Below the pieces are notes generated by a model. It was given only the letters and a program-made list of their open reading frames with translations, did not search any database and was not told the origin of the DNA. Of a DNA stretch of 64,000 nt, positions 26,949 through 38,754 are shown piece by piece. The DNA is from Diaphorobacter sp. HDW4B. Lineage in GTDB: Bacteria; Pseudomonadota; Gammaproteobacteria; Burkholderiales; Burkholderiaceae_C. Numbering within the stretch: position 1 is the first letter of the stretch; each line of letters begins with the position of its first letter. Location: contig NZ_CP049905.1 in the NCBI RefSeq assembly GCF_011305535.1, forward strand, positions 4,648,001-4,712,000. The letters are read 5' to 3'. The position numbers were made by a program, and so were the translations under genes.

Positions 26949-29597
26949 TTATACGGCGGCGAGTGCCTTGAGCAGTTCGGTCTCGATCTGGATCTGCCGT
27001 GCACCATGTTGGAGCTCGTTGCCTTGCACCAAAAAGGTGTCTTCCACGCGCTCGCCCAGGGTGCTGACCTTGGCGAGTTGCACGCTGAGTTCGTGCTGCG
27101 CGAGGATGCGGGCCACGGTGTAGAGCAGACCGGCGCGGTCGCTCGCGGAGATGGTGAGAATCCAGCGCTGGGCTTTTTCGTCGGGGCGCAGCGTCACGCG
27201 CGGGGCGAACGGGAAGCTCTTGACACGGCGTGACACGCGGCGCTTGCTGGGCTCGGGCAGTGGGCCGGTGGCGCTGATGGCGCGCAGCAGTTCGCTTTCG
27301 ATCAGCGTGATCAGCTCACGGTAGTGGCCCGCCAGAGTTTCCGACGGCACGACCTGGAAGGTGTCCAGCGCGTAACCGTTGAGGGCGGTGTGCACGCGCG
27401 CATCGAGAATCGAAAAGCCCGCGCGCTCGAAGTAACCGCAGATGCGGGCGAACAGTTCGGGCTGATCGGGCGAATAGACCAGCACCTGCAAGCCTTCGCC
27501 CGCGAGCGACTGGCGCACGCGCACCACGGGAGTGCCTGTGCCGACGTGGCGCGAGAGGTGTCGGGTGTGCCAAGCGATGTCGGCCGCTTCATGGCGCATG
27601 AAGTAGCTGACGTCCAGCGTGTCCCAGAGCTTTTTGTGCGACTCGAACGGCTGCGAGGTGAGGGCCAATTGCACCAGCGCCTCGCGCTTGCGCGCTTCGA
27701 TGTCGGCGGCGGCATCGGGCTCGCGGCCGCCGAGCACGCGCAGCGTGGCACGGTACAGGTCTTCGAGCAGCTTGCCTTTCCAGCCGTTCCAGACCTTGGG
27801 CGAGGTGCCGCGAATGTCCGCCACGGTCAGCAGATACAACGCGGTGAGATAGCGCTCGGTGCCCACGCGGGCGGCGAATGCCTTGATCACGTCGGGGTCG
27901 GCCAGATCCTGCTTCTGCGCGACCTGGCTCATCGTCAGGTGTTCACGCACAAGGAAGTCGAGCAGGGCGGTGTCTTCCTTGTCGATGTTGTGCTGCTTGC
28001 AGAAACGGCGAATCTCGATGCCGCCGATCTGCGAGTGGTCGCCGCCGCGGCCCTTGCCGATGTCGTGGAAAAGCGCGGAGAGATACAGAATCCACGGCTT
28101 GTCCCAACCGGCTGCGAGCTGCGAGCAGAACGGGTATTCGTGCGCGTGCTCGGCCATGAAGAAGCGGCGCACGTTGCGCAGCACCATGAGGATGTGCTGG
28201 TCCACCGTGTAGACGTGGAACAGATCATGCTGCATCTGGCCGACGATGCGGCGAAACGGCCAGAGATAGCGGCCCAGCACCGAGGTCTGGTTCATCAGCC
28301 GCATGGCGTGTGTGATGCCGGCGGGCTGCTTGAGGATGTCCATGAACGCCTTGCGGTTCACCGGGTCGCGGCGGAATTCCGCATCCATGATGAAGCGCGA
28401 GTCGTAGAGTGCGCGCAGCGTCTTGGCCGACAAGTCTTTCAGGCCGACCGTGGTTTCGTACAGCAGAAAGGTTTCCAGAATCGCGTGCGGATTCTGCTTG
28501 TACAGATCGTCCGAGGCGACCTCGATGAGTCCGGCCTTTTCAAAGAAGCGCTCGTTGATCGGCCGCAGTTCGTGCGAGCTGGGATAGAAGCGCTCCTGAA
28601 TGTTCAGATACAGGATCTGCGTGAGCTGCTGCACCGCTTTGGCGGCCCAGTAGTAGCGGCGCATCAGCGTTTCGCTCGCGCGCATCGCAAGGCGCTTGCC
28701 TTCGGGTGTGGTCGAACGGTAGCCGAAGGCCTCGGCCACGGCGGTCTGCAGGTCGAACACCAGCCGGTCTTCACGGCGACCGGCGACCGCGTGCAGCTTG
28801 GCGCGGATCAGAAACAGCAGGGCTTCGTTGCGCTCGATCGATTCGACCTCGAACTGCGTGGCAAGGCCGGTCTCGGCCATCTCTTCCCAGTCGCGACCAA
28901 AGCCCGCAGCGCGTGCGGCCCAGGCGATGAACTGCAGATCGCGCAGACCCCCGGGCGATTCCTTGCAGTTGGGCTCCAGCGAATAGGGCGTGTTCTCGTA
29001 TTTGTTGTGCCGCTGGCGCATCTCGAACGCCTTGGCGATGAGAAACGCGCGCGGGTCCATCTGCTCGCCGTAGCGCTGCTCGAAATCGGCAAACGCCGTC
29101 GCATTACCGCACAGCAGGCGGGCTTCGAGCAGCGAGGTCTGCACCGTCACGTCGGCGGCAGATTCGCGCAAGCAGTCGCTCACGGTGCGCACGCTGGAGC
29201 CGATCTCCAGACCCGCATCCCAGCAACTGCCGATGAAGGCTTCGATGGGCGCGCGAAAACGCTCGGTCAGTTCGCTGCCCGCCGAATCGGGGAACAGCAC
29301 CAGCACGTCCACGTCCGAGTGCGGGAAAAGCTGTCCGCGACCATAGCCGCCGACGGCGACGAGCGCGGCCTCGGAAGGCAGACCGGCGCGCTCCCACAGA
29401 TGGGTGAGCAGGTGGTCGGTCTGCAGCGCGAGCTTGTGCAGCAGCGTGCGGATGCCGCGCGTATTGGCCGAGGGCTTGAGCAAGGTGGCGATGATCGCCG
29501 CCTTGCCCGATTTGTATTGCTCGCGCAGCGCTCCCAGATCATCGGTCTGGGAGGCTGGGGCGGTGGAGGTGCTTCGAGTGGACATGTGAGAGGACAT
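26949..29597 (-). CDS. glnD: [Protein-PII] uridylyltransferase / uridylyl-removing enzyme
   Basis: 882 residues, normal GlnD length. It senses glutamine and modifies PII proteins, controlling nitrogen assimilation. The N-terminal nucleotidyltransferase domain carries [20 protein letters not shown] (GS-type plus DxD). The central HD domain, which removes UMP, carries [15 protein letters not shown]. Two C-terminal ACT domains begin near [17 protein letters not shown] and [19 protein letters not shown]. The start is at 29597 or the next in-frame ATG at 29585. The map gene follows upstream on the same strand with a 56-bp gap. Confidence 0.97.
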   Translation of the reverse strand: MSSHMSTRSTSTAPASQTDDLGALREQYKSGKAAIIATLLKPSANTRGIRTLLHKLALQTDHLLTHLWERAGLPSEAALVAVGGYGRGQLFPHSDVDVLVLFPDSAGSELTERFRAPIEAFIGSCWDAGLEIGSSVRTVSDCLRESAADVTVQTSLLEARLLCGNATAFADFEQRYGEQMDPRAFLIAKAFEMRQRHNKYENTPYSLEPNCKESPGGLRDLQFIAWAARAAGFGRDWEEMAETGLATQFEVESIERNEALLFLIRAKLHAVAGRREDRLVFDLQTAVAEAFGYRSTTPEGKRLAMRASETLMRRYYWAAKAVQQLTQILYLNIQERFYPSSHELRPINERFFEKAGLIEVASDDLYKQNPHAILETFLLYETTVGLKDLSAKTLRALYDSRFIMDAEFRRDPVNRKAFMDILKQPAGITHAMRLMNQTSVLGRYLWPFRRIVGQMQHDLFHVYTVDQHILMVLRNVRRFFMAEHAHEYPFCSQLAAGWDKPWILYLSALFHDIGKGRGGDHSQIGGIEIRRFCKQHNIDKEDTALLDFLVREHLTMSQVAQKQDLADPDVIKAFAARVGTERYLTALYLLTVADIRGTSPKVWNGWKGKLLEDLYRATLRVLGGREPDAAADIEARKREALVQLALTSQPFESHKKLWDTLDVSYFMRHEAADIAWHTRHLSRHVGTGTPVVRVRQSLAGEGLQVLVYSPDQPELFARICGYFERAGFSILDARVHTALNGYALDTFQVVPSETLAGHYRELITLIESELLRAISATGPLPEPSKRRVSRRVKSFPFAPRVTLRPDEKAQRWILTISASDRAGLLYTVARILAQHELSVQLAKVSTLGERVEDTFLVQGNELQHGARQIQIETELLKALAAV

Positions 29598-29653
29598 GCG
29601 GTTTGACTAGCAAGAACCATGCACCGCCCGCGTGCAGACGCGCAGGGGCCGGA

Positions 29654-30472
29654 TCAGGTCCGGGTCGTGGTCACGAACGCAGGCAGCGCGGGCGAGCCTT
29701 CGGACAGTGTGAGCACGTCGTAGCCGGTTTCGGTCACCAGCACCGTGTGTTCCCATTGCGCCGACAGGCTGTGGTCCTTGGTGATGATGGTCCAGCCATC
29801 CTTGCCGAGTTCCTTGATGTCGCGCTTGCCGAGGTTCAGCATGGGCTCGATGGTGAAGGTCATGCCGGGCACCAGCAGCTCGCCGGTTCCGGGACGGCCG
29901 TAGTGCAGCACTTGCGGCTCTTCATGGAATTTCTTGCCGATGCCGTGACCGCAGAACTCGCGCACCACCGACAGATGATTGCCTTCCGCAAAGGTCTGGA
30001 TGGCGTGGCCGATGTCGCCCAGGCGCGCGCCGGGCTTGACCTGCTGGATGCCGATCCACATGGCGTCGAAAGTCAGGGCCGACAGGCGCTTGGCCGCGAT
30101 CGAGACGTCGCCGATCATGTACATGCGGCTGTTGTCGCCAAACCAGCCATCCTTGGTGATGACGGTGACGTCCACGTTCACGACGTCGCCCTTTTTCAGC
30201 GGCTTGTCGTTCGGAATGCCGTGGCAGACCACGTGATTGACCGAGGTGCACAAGTGACCGGGGTAGGGTGGGTAGCCGGGCGGCTGGTAGCCGATGGTGG
30301 CAGAGACGGTGCCCTGCTTGTCCATGCATTCCTTGCCGAGGCGGTCGATTTCCAGTGTGGTGATACCGGGCTTGATGTGCGGCGCAATGTAGTCCAGCAC
30401 TTCGGAAGCGAGGCGGCAGGCTTCGCGCATGCCTGCAATATCTTCTGCGGTTTTGATGGTGATACTACTCAT
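29654..30472 (-). CDS. map: Methionine aminopeptidase, type I
   Basis: 272 residues from the ATG at 30472 (MSSITIKTAEDIAGMR). It removes the initiator methionine after deformylation, a natural partner of def nearby. Active-site segments are YPPYPGHLCTSVNHVVCHG (catalytic His), VVNVDVTVITKDGWFGDNS (metal-binding Asp pair), GHGIGKKFHEEPQV (His) and MTFTIEPM plus the final Glu region. It is transcribed toward glnD and may be co-transcribed with it. It is divergent from the exported protein gene at 30594. Confidence 0.96.
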   Translation of the reverse strand: MSSITIKTAEDIAGMREACRLASEVLDYIAPHIKPGITTLEIDRLGKECMDKQGTVSATIGYQPPGYPPYPGHLCTSVNHVVCHGIPNDKPLKKGDVVNVDVTVITKDGWFGDNSRMYMIGDVSIAAKRLSALTFDAMWIGIQQVKPGARLGDIGHAIQTFAEGNHLSVVREFCGHGIGKKFHEEPQVLHYGRPGTGELLVPGMTFTIEPMLNLGKRDIKELGKDGWTIITKDHSLSAQWEHTVLVTETGYDVLTLSEGSPALPAFVTTTRT

Positions 30473-30593
30473 AGAACGTCGATTATCCCACTGACGCTTC
30501 TCCATGCTTGGAACATGTGCTCGGGGCGTCTCGCGAGCACGCTTCACTATGATCTGCCGGACTTTCTTTTGGCAAATGGGCGGCGCTTGAGTC

Positions 30594-31424
30594 ATGAAGA
30601 CCATGAAGAAAAATTTCAGTGCTCATCATCTGGCGTTGGCCTGCACGTTCCTGGCTTGCAGCGCGGTTGCCTCGGACGCGGCAGAGAAGGCCGATCGCAC
30701 GCAGAACCCGTCCGCAGATGCCCGTTGGCTTGCGCTGATCGTGAAGGCGGATGTCGGGGTGACGCCTCTGCCCGCGACGCTGGAATACGAGTCCGAGAAG
30801 TGCCGGGAGTTGCGGAGCTACGGCGTGGGTGGCCAGTCGCAAAGTGGCTCGACCATGATGAGAGCCCTTAACTTCGAACACGTCGATCTGGTCAAGGAGC
30901 CGGAGGGCAGCAGCTACAAGGCGCGCTTTGCCATCGACGCGGGCGGGCGCTGCGAGTGGAAGCTGGTGTCTCTGGAAACGTCGTTCGTATTCAAGAGCAG
31001 CCATCCTCTGGCCAAGGGAATGGAGGTTCATGCGAACCGGAAAACGTTCAGCTTCCGGGATCGAAAGGATGCCGTTCGCGCTCCGAATGTGCGCATGCAG
31101 ATGCCGTACTTCCCGGTGATTCTGGTGAAGGATGATCCCCGGCAGAACGAGCTTCGACTGCGGGAAAAGGGACTTTTCATCCCGCCCAGCTTTGACCCCT
31201 CGGCGTCGGGCATGATGATTCTGGAGTGGAAAGTGTTCGACGACAAGGCCATGCTGGTGCGCGAGGACACCGAGAGCCGCTACCGCTACTTTGTGACCTA
31301 CCCCGATGGCGCGACGGGCACGAACACGTCGGTGGGGCAGGTCGGTGTCGAGGACGAAAGAATGCAGTGCCTGCTGACATCCGGAAAGCAGAATTGCGAC
31401 CAATTCGCACCTCGTGAGCGGTAG
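30594..31424 (+). CDS. Exported hypothetical protein
   Basis: 276 residues from the ATG at 30594; a second ATG three codons later is possible. A signal peptide with a hydrophobic core (LALACTFLACSAVASDA) predicts export; LACS is near the lipobox pattern but lacks the usual leading context. The mature domain is mostly beta with several Cys residues (CRELRSYGVGG, GRCEWKLVSLE, CLLTSGKQNC), consistent with periplasmic disulfides. I do not recognise the family. It is followed by a strong terminator just before purL. Confidence 0.7.
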   Translation: MKTMKKNFSAHHLALACTFLACSAVASDAAEKADRTQNPSADARWLALIVKADVGVTPLPATLEYESEKCRELRSYGVGGQSQSGSTMMRALNFEHVDLVKEPEGSSYKARFAIDAGGRCEWKLVSLETSFVFKSSHPLAKGMEVHANRKTFSFRDRKDAVRAPNVRMQMPYFPVILVKDDPRQNELRLREKGLFIPPSFDPSASGMMILEWKVFDDKAMLVREDTESRYRYFVTYPDGATGTNTSVGQVGVEDERMQCLLTSGKQNCDQFAPRER

Positions 31425-31530
31425 AAAAAAGGCGGAAAAACGGTAGATTGCGAGAAACCGCTCTGCGCAGCGCCCCTTGGCGGGGCGATCCGGTGGCCAT
31501 GAATGGACAGGGACATGCCGTGGGCGGCTA

Positions 31531-31563
31531 AAATGCCGGGTTTCCACGAATCCGGCATTTTTT
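31531..31563 (+). terminator. Intrinsic terminator upstream of purL
   Basis: AAATGCCGG and CCGGCATTT pair around a 12-base loop and continue into TTTTTTG. It lies 107 bp after the exported protein gene and 78 bp before the purL start, so it closes the former and could also act as an attenuator in the purL leader. Confidence 0.85.
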
Positions 31564-31640
31564 GCCCGGCCCCCATTCAGCGGTCCGGATGCGAAAAACG
31601 CCATTGCAACGTTTCTCCCACAGCACCACAGGCCGCCACC

Positions 31641-34600
31641 GTGACCCTGCACATCACCCCGTTTGACGGCGGGAACGCCATCAGCGCTTTCCGCGTCCAG
31701 CAACTGCAACCGGCTCTCGAAGCCATCCACCCCAAGATCACTGGCATTGCGGCCCGCTTTGTGCATCTGGTGGCGTCGGACCAGCCGCTCACGCTGGACC
31801 AGTCCGAGCGCATTGTTGCGCTGCTGACCTATGGCGATCCGTACGAAGGCCCGGTCGAAGGCGCTTCGCTGATCGTCACGCCGCGTCTGGGCACGATCTC
31901 GCCCTGGGCTTCCAAGGCGACTGACATTGCCCGCAACTGCGGTCTGGCCGTGCGCCGCGTGGAGCGCGTGACGGAATTCCGCATCAGCCTCAAGGCAGGC
32001 TTGCTCGGCAAGACGCCTGAGCTGTCGCTGGAGCAACTTGGTCAGATCGCCGCTCTGCTGCACGACCGCATGACTGAATCGGTGGTCGCCACGCGCATGG
32101 AAGCGGAAACGCTGTTCACCTCGCTGCAGGCCGAGCCGATGGAGTTCGTCGATGTGCTGGGCGGTGGCCGCGCAGCGCTCGAAAAGGCCAACAAGCAATG
32201 GGGCTTGGCGCTGGCGGATGACGAGATCGAGTACCTCGTGAATGCCTTCACCGGCCTCAAGCGCAACCCGACCGACGTGGAACTGATGATGTTCGCGCAG
32301 GCCAACTCCGAGCACTGCCGCCACAAGATCTTCAACGCGCAATTCACCATCGACGGCGTGGATCAGGACAAGTCGCTGTTCGGCATGATCCGCAACACCG
32401 AAGCGGTGTCGCCGCAGCACACGGTGGTGGCGTATTCCGACAATGCCTCGATCATGGAAGGCCATGAGGTCGAGCGTTTCGTCGCCCAATTTGCCGATGC
32501 CGACAAGGCACCGGTGTACGAAAAATCCGCTGCCATCAACCAGGTGCTGATGAAGGTGGAAACGCACAATCACCCGACCGCGATTTCGCCTTTTCCTGGC
32601 GCATCGACCGGCGCGGGCGGTGAAATCCGCGACGAAGGCGCAACTGGCCGTGGCTCCAAGCCCAAGGCGGGTCTGACGGGTTTCACGGTCTCCAAGCTGT
32701 GGGGCAGCGAAATCGGCAAGCCCGAGCACATCGCCAGCCCGCTGCAGATCATGATCGAAGGCCCGCTCGGTGGCGCGGCCTTCAACAACGAATTTGGCCG
32801 TCCCAACCTGACCGGCTATTTCCGCGAGTACGAACAGCAAGTCGGCGACATCACACGCGGCTACCACAAGCCGATCATGATCGCCGGTGGTCTGGGCGTG
32901 ATCGACTCCAACCAAGTCAAGAAGATCGAGTTCCCCGCAGGCACGCTGCTGATCCAACTGGGCGGCCCCGGCATGCGCATCGGCATGGGCGGCGGCGCTG
33001 CCAGTTCGATGGCGACCGGCACCAACGCGGCTGAACTAGACTTCGACTCGGTGCAACGCGGCAATCCGGAAATCGAACGCCGTGCTCAGGAAGTCATTAA
33101 CCACTGCTGGGAGCAGGGCGCGAACAACCCGATTCTGGCGATCCACGATGTGGGCGCGGGCGGCTTGTCGAACGCCTTCCCCGAACTCACCAACGACGCA
33201 GGCCGTGGCGCACGCTTTGATCTGCGTGCCGTGAATTTGGAAGAGTCCGGTTTGGCTCCCAAGGAAATCTGGTCCAACGAAAGCCAGGAACGCTATGTGA
33301 TGGCGATTGCGCCGGAATCGCTGGCGCAGTTCACCGCATTCTGCGAGCGCGAGCGTTGCCCGTTTGCCGTGATCGGCGTGGCAACCGAAAAGCGCGAGCT
33401 GATTCTGGAAGACACCGCCGTCGCTTCCGGCGACCAGAAGATGCCGGTCGACATGCCGATGGACGTGCTGCTCGGCAAGCCGCCCAAGATGCACCGCGAC
33501 GTGAAGACGGTCGAGCGCACGCTCGCTCCGATCGACCTGACCGGCGTGCCGCTGGAAAAGGCCGTGATCGAAGTGCTGGCGCATCCCACGGTCGCTTCCA
33601 AGCGCTTCCTCATCACCATCGGCGACCGCGCTGTGGGTGGTTTGACGCACCGCGACCAGATGGTCGGCCCATGGCAAGTGCCGGTGGCCGACGTGGCTGT
33701 GACGCTGGCCGACTTCAAGGGCTTCAAGGGCGAAGCGATGGCGATGGGCGAGCGCACGCCGCTGGCCGCCATCAACGCTCCCGCATCGGGCCGCATGGCT
33801 GTGGCCGAAGCCATCACCAACATGCTGGCCGCGCCGATCGAACTCTCGCGCGTGAAGATGTCCGCCAACTGGATGGCCGCGTGCGGCGAAGCGGGTGAAG
33901 ACGCCGCTTTGTACGCCACGGTGAAGGCCGTTGGCATGGAACTGTGCCCCGAGCTGAACGTGTCGATTCCTGTCGGCAAGGATTCGCTGTCGATGCGCAC
34001 GCAATGGAGCGTTGACGGCCAAGTGAAGAAGGTCACATCGCCCGTCAGCCTGATCATCACCGGCTTTGCGTCGATTGACGACGTGCGCGGCACATTGACG
34101 CCTCAACTCGACGCCCAAGAAGACGACACCACACTGGTGCTGATCGACCTGGGTCGAGGCAAGATGCGCATGGGCGGCTCGATCATCGGCCAGGTGCTGA
34201 ACCAGGCGGGCAATGAAGTGCCTGACCTCGACAACGCCAAGGACCTGATCGCGATGGTCGATGCCGTGAACGCCATGCGCGCCAAGGGCCTGATCCTCGC
34301 TTATCACGACAAGGGCGACGGCGGCTTGCTCGCAACCGCTGTAGAAATGGCCTTTGCAGGTCACGTCGGTGTGGCGCTGAATGTGGACATGCTGATCACC
34401 GAAGGCGATGGCATCAGCGACAGCCGCATGGATTCAGGCGAAGGCAAGAACTGGGGCGCGCAGATCAGCGGCCGTCGTGAAGACATGACGCTGCGCGCGC
34501 TGTTCAACGAAGAACTCGGCGCGCTGATTCAGGTTCGCACCAGCGATCGCACTGAGGTCATGCAGATTCTGCGTGAGCATGGTCTCTCGACTTGCTCCAA

Positions 34601-35639
34601 TGTGGTCGGCAAGACCCGTCCGCAATCGTCCACACTGGATGACGGCAAGGGCGAGCTGCAAGTCTGGCGCGATGCGAAGAAGGTGTTCGGCGCAACGCTG
34701 TCCGACCTGCATCAGGTCTGGGACGCCGTGAGCTGGAAGATCGCCCAGCAGCGCGACAACCCAGCCGCTGCCGACAGCGAACACGCAGCCGCCGGTGTGC
34801 CCAACGATCCGGGCATGCATGTGCACCTCACCTTCGATCCGCAGGACAACGTGGCTGCGCCTTTCCTCAACCTTGCCAAGCCACGCGTGGCTGTGCTGCG
34901 TGAGCAGGGCGTGAACTCGCATGTGGAAATGGCCTATGCGTTCGCCGAAGCCGGTTTTGAATCGGTGGACGTGCACATGACCGATCTGCAGACCGGCCGC
35001 GCACAGCTCAAGGACTTCGCGGGCGTGGTTGCCTGCGGCGGTTTCAGCTACGGCGACACGCTGGGTGCGGGCATTGGCTGGGCGCGTTCGATCACGTTCA
35101 ATGATCGCCTGTCCGCCGAGTTCCAGCAGTTCTTTGGTCGCACCGACACCTTCGGTCTGGGCGTGTGCAACGGCTGCCAGATGTTTGCCGAACTCGCCGA
35201 CATCATCCCCGGCGCGCAAGACTGGCCGCGCTTCACGCAGAACCAGAGCAACCGCTTTGAAGCTCGTTTGTCGATGGTGGAAGTGCTGGAATCTCCAAGC
35301 CTGTTCCTGCAAGGCATGGCGGGCAGCCGCTTGCCGATTGCGGTGGCGCACGGTGAAGGCTTTGCCAACTTCAAGTACCGTGGCGATGCCGACAAGGTGA
35401 TCGGCGCGATGCGTTATGTGGACAACAACGGCGTGGCGACCGAGCAGTACCCGTTCAATCCGAACGGCAGCGCGGGTGGCCTGACGGCTGTGACCACGCT
35501 TGACGGCCGCTTCACCGCGATGATGCCGCACCCCGAGCGCGTGTTCCGCAACGTGCAGATGAGCTGGACGAACGGCGATGCAAGCCAGTTCAGCCCATGG
35601 ATGCGCGTGTGGCGCAATGCCCGAAAGTGGCTGGGGTGA
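31641..35639 (+). CDS. purL: Phosphoribosylformylglycinamidine synthase (FGAM synthetase)
   Basis: 1332 residues from a GTG at 31641 (read as [11 protein letters not shown]), the usual large single-chain proteobacterial enzyme. An upstream ATG at 31503 would include the terminator hairpin and is rejected. It converts FGAR, glutamine and ATP to FGAM in step four of purine synthesis. Motifs: [40 protein letters not shown]-like turns in the second synthetase half, and a C-terminal glutamine amidotransferase with the nucleophile Cys in GVCNGCQMF and HPERVFR. No ribosome-binding site of note is seen. Confidence 0.97.
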   Translation: MTLHITPFDGGNAISAFRVQQLQPALEAIHPKITGIAARFVHLVASDQPLTLDQSERIVALLTYGDPYEGPVEGASLIVTPRLGTISPWASKATDIARNCGLAVRRVERVTEFRISLKAGLLGKTPELSLEQLGQIAALLHDRMTESVVATRMEAETLFTSLQAEPMEFVDVLGGGRAALEKANKQWGLALADDEIEYLVNAFTGLKRNPTDVELMMFAQANSEHCRHKIFNAQFTIDGVDQDKSLFGMIRNTEAVSPQHTVVAYSDNASIMEGHEVERFVAQFADADKAPVYEKSAAINQVLMKVETHNHPTAISPFPGASTGAGGEIRDEGATGRGSKPKAGLTGFTVSKLWGSEIGKPEHIASPLQIMIEGPLGGAAFNNEFGRPNLTGYFREYEQQVGDITRGYHKPIMIAGGLGVIDSNQVKKIEFPAGTLLIQLGGPGMRIGMGGGAASSMATGTNAAELDFDSVQRGNPEIERRAQEVINHCWEQGANNPILAIHDVGAGGLSNAFPELTNDAGRGARFDLRAVNLEESGLAPKEIWSNESQERYVMAIAPESLAQFTAFCERERCPFAVIGVATEKRELILEDTAVASGDQKMPVDMPMDVLLGKPPKMHRDVKTVERTLAPIDLTGVPLEKAVIEVLAHPTVASKRFLITIGDRAVGGLTHRDQMVGPWQVPVADVAVTLADFKGFKGEAMAMGERTPLAAINAPASGRMAVAEAITNMLAAPIELSRVKMSANWMAACGEAGEDAALYATVKAVGMELCPELNVSIPVGKDSLSMRTQWSVDGQVKKVTSPVSLIITGFASIDDVRGTLTPQLDAQEDDTTLVLIDLGRGKMRMGGSIIGQVLNQAGNEVPDLDNAKDLIAMVDAVNAMRAKGLILAYHDKGDGGLLATAVEMAFAGHVGVALNVDMLITEGDGISDSRMDSGEGKNWGAQISGRREDMTLRALFNEELGALIQVRTSDRTEVMQILREHGLSTCSNVVGKTRPQSSTLDDGKGELQVWRDAKKVFGATLSDLHQVWDAVSWKIAQQRDNPAAADSEHAAAGVPNDPGMHVHLTFDPQDNVAAPFLNLAKPRVAVLREQGVNSHVEMAYAFAEAGFESVDVHMTDLQTGRAQLKDFAGVVACGGFSYGDTLGAGIGWARSITFNDRLSAEFQQFFGRTDTFGLGVCNGCQMFAELADIIPGAQDWPRFTQNQSNRFEARLSMVEVLESPSLFLQGMAGSRLPIAVAHGEGFANFKYRGDADKVIGAMRYVDNNGVATEQYPFNPNGSAGGLTAVTTLDGRFTAMMPHPERVFRNVQMSWTNGDASQFSPWMRVWRNARKWLG

Positions 35640-35692
35640 TTTCACAGTGCCGCTGACCAAGTGGCGCTAAATTCCTCATTATTCCAAGCAAG

Positions 35693-35717
35693 AAGCCGGG
35701 TCGATCCCGGCTTTTTT
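35693..35717 (+). terminator. Intrinsic terminator after purL
   Basis: AAGCCGGG-tcgat-CCCGGCTT followed by TTTTT. A compact, strong rho-independent terminator 53 bp after the purL stop. Confidence 0.93.
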
Positions 35718-35765
35718 GTGCATGCGAGCCAAGGCTCGCGCAACAGATAACTCGGGAGTTGAAAG

Positions 35766-36776
<1,011 letters not shown>

Positions 36777-36835
36777 GTTGCAAACGTGACTTTTCTGCAA
36801 CATTTGGGTGCGTACTAGGGTAAGCCCGCGCGGCC

Positions 36836-36849
36836 TTGATTTGGAGCAA
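36836..36849 (+). promoter_or_regulatory. FNR-like box upstream of ompW
   Basis: TTGAT-N4-AGCAA differs at one base from the FNR consensus TTGAT-N4-ATCAA and lies about 80 bp before the ompW start. OmpW genes are often oxygen-regulated, so the site is plausible but not proven. Confidence 0.35.
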
Positions 36850-36927
36850 ATCGGGTAGTGGCTGAAATTGATTCAATGGAATGCATACAAATTGTTTCCG
36901 TTTCCATCACTACCCGAGGTAACCCAG

Positions 36928-37545
36928 ATGAAGAAAACCCTGTTGGCCATCGCAGCAGTCAGCGCATTCACTTCCGGTGCAGCGTTCGCTCAATCCGCAG
37001 ACGCCGTCGGCCCATTCATGGTGCGCGTGCGTGCAGTGCATCTGGACAGCCGCAACCACGACACCACCGGCCTCGACCTGTCGATCAACAACAAGTGGAT
37101 CCCCGAAGTCGACGTTTCCTACTTCTTCACGCCCAACTTCGCGGCGGAACTGATCCTGACCTACCCGCAAAAGCACGACCTGCGCGCTGGTGGCGACAAG
37201 ATCGGCTCGCTCAAGCACCTGCCACCCACACTGCTGGGTCAGTACCACTTCACCGGCATGGGCGCGTTCAAGCCATACGTCGGTGCCGGTATCAACTACA
37301 CCCGCTTCTCGGCTGTGAAGTTCGCTCCTGCAGTGGACGCGGCTCTGTCGCCTTCCATCAAGAAGAACAGCTGGGGCGGTGCTCTGCAAGTCGGTTTCGA
37401 TTACGCCATCGACAAGAACTGGTCGCTCAACTTCGACGTGAAGAAGGTTTATCTCGGTACTGACGTGTACTCGGCAGGCAACAAGGTCGGTTCGTTCAAG
37501 GTCGATCCTGTGCTGATCGGCGTGGGCGTGGGCTACCGCTTCTAA
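36928..37545 (+). CDS. ompW: Outer membrane protein OmpW
   Basis: 205 residues from the ATG at 36928 (GAGGTAA upstream). The signal peptide MKKTLLAIAAVSAFTSGAAFA is clean. The mature protein shows the OmpW eight-strand barrel pattern: GPFMVRVRAVHLDS, NNKWIPEVDVSYFFTPNFAA, the family segment HLPPTLLGQYHF, FKPYVGAGINYTRFS, then GYRF at the C-terminus with the terminal Phe needed for barrel insertion. OmpW forms a narrow hydrophobic channel for small non-polar compounds. It is monocistronic with a terminator 100 bp downstream. Confidence 0.93.
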   Translation: MKKTLLAIAAVSAFTSGAAFAQSADAVGPFMVRVRAVHLDSRNHDTTGLDLSINNKWIPEVDVSYFFTPNFAAELILTYPQKHDLRAGGDKIGSLKHLPPTLLGQYHFTGMGAFKPYVGAGINYTRFSAVKFAPAVDAALSPSIKKNSWGGALQVGFDYAIDKNWSLNFDVKKVYLGTDVYSAGNKVGSFKVDPVLIGVGVGYRF

Positions 37546-37644
37546 GTTTTCGGTTTTCCCGATACTGCGCGACATTGGTTCGCGCAGGTCCGTTCAATGG
37601 ATCCCATTGGACAGAATTCAAAGTTTCATGGTGGGGAAGTTGAT

Positions 37645-37676
37645 GCCGGTTCTCGTTGCGAGAGCCGGCTTTTTTT
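37645..37676 (+). terminator. Intrinsic terminator after ompW
   Basis: GCCGGTTCTCG and CGAGAGCCGGC pair (one G-T wobble) around TTG, followed by TTTTTTT. Confidence 0.92.
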
Positions 37677-37704
37677 CGTCCGCACTGTTCGACTGAGCGC
37701 AGAC

Positions 37705-38736
37705 TCAGAGTCGATAAAAGCGTTTGGCCGTGTCGTGATAAAGAAGGCGTTTCTCGCCTGCCGACATGCCCGAGGTGATGTGCTTGAACGCGTTCCACAG
37801 CACCGCGTAGCTGCAGGTGCCTTTGTCCACGGGGAAGTTGCTCTCGAACATGCAACGCTCTGGGCCGAAGAGGTCGATGCAGGTGAGGATGTACGGACGC
37901 CATGCATCGGCCAGTTCCAGCGACGTGGGCGGCTTGAGCTGTTTGTGGAACGGAAAGCCGAACACGCTCATGCCAAGGCCGCCAAGCTTGATGCTCACAT
38001 TGGGCAGTTGCGCAATGCTTTGCAGCAGTTTCTTCCATTCGTTGAACACGCCACCGCGATTGCCCGCATAAGGGCCCACGCCAAGCGGCACGCCGATGTG
38101 GTCGATGACGATGGGCGTGTCCGGATAAGCCTTGGCCAGATCGGTGAGTTCGGCGAGCTGCGTGTGATACGCCCATGAGTCAAAGCTGAGTCCAAACTGC
38201 GCGAGCTTGGCGAAGCCTTCGCGGAATGTGGGGTCCATGTACACATGCAGGGGAGGGGCGTGCATCACGCCATACTGGAACTTGTCGTGCGCCGCCGCAT
38301 GGCAGCGAATGCCGCGAAAACGGCCTTCGCCCGCTTGCACTTGCGCGGCCAGAACTTCTTCGACCGCCGCGCCCAGCGACAACTCCGCAAAGCCGACGAT
38401 GCCCGCGCAGATCTGCGTCTTGCTCTGCGCAGCGTTGGTCTCTTTGGCGATCTGCACGACGCGCTCGGTTTCGCCGACGGGCTTCAAGGCTTCGGGGCCT
38501 TCTTCGCGATACGCAAAGCCGACTTGAATGAACACCGTCTGCTCAATGCGGTGACCGGAGTTCAGATCGGCCAGCAGATCGGGCGCGAGATAGCCGCCCC
38601 AGTTGGTGTCGGCCAGATGGTGGTGCGGATCGATGATCGGCAGATCGGGCTCCAGCGCCGCTTCGCTGTATTGCGCAAGCCAGCCGGGTCGCACCTCGGC
38701 GCGGGGGATGACGGGAAGAGTGGTGGTGCTGCTCAT
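37705..38736 (-). CDS. Amidohydrolase-2 family metal-dependent hydrolase
   Basis: 343 residues. It is a TIM-barrel hydrolase of the amidohydrolase_2 family: the first metal-binding motif IIDPHHHLAD is at about residues 33-42, then VFIQVGFAY, FRGIRCHAAAH, PIVIDHIGVPLGVGP and a C-terminal FGPERCMFESNFPVD, the usual second Asp region. Such enzymes open lactones or decarboxylate ring acids in catabolic pathways. It is the last gene of the operon that starts at 44677 and lies 18 bp beyond livF. Its presence with an uptake system and an alpha/beta hydrolase indicates degradation of an imported compound. Confidence 0.85.
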   Translation of the reverse strand: MSSTTTLPVIPRAEVRPGWLAQYSEAALEPDLPIIDPHHHLADTNWGGYLAPDLLADLNSGHRIEQTVFIQVGFAYREEGPEALKPVGETERVVQIAKETNAAQSKTQICAGIVGFAELSLGAAVEEVLAAQVQAGEGRFRGIRCHAAAHDKFQYGVMHAPPLHVYMDPTFREGFAKLAQFGLSFDSWAYHTQLAELTDLAKAYPDTPIVIDHIGVPLGVGPYAGNRGGVFNEWKKLLQSIAQLPNVSIKLGGLGMSVFGFPFHKQLKPPTSLELADAWRPYILTCIDLFGPERCMFESNFPVDKGTCSYAVLWNAFKHITSGMSAGEKRLLYHDTAKRFYRL

Positions 38737-38754
38737 GCTTGGTTTTTCATTGGT

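Noticed and set aside
27324-29606. 760-codon plus-strand open frame opposite glnD
   Set aside because: Mirror frame of a complete GlnD with all domains; composition is Arg/Gln/His-rich as expected for an antisense frame.
31503-31640. Upstream ATG extension of purL
   Set aside because: The extension would place a strong terminator hairpin in the coding region and adds residues unlike any FGAM synthetase; the GTG at 31641 gives the normal N-terminus.
30483-32957. 824-codon minus-strand open frame across the exported protein gene and purL
   Set aside because: It crosses two plus-strand genes and a terminator and shows no domain.
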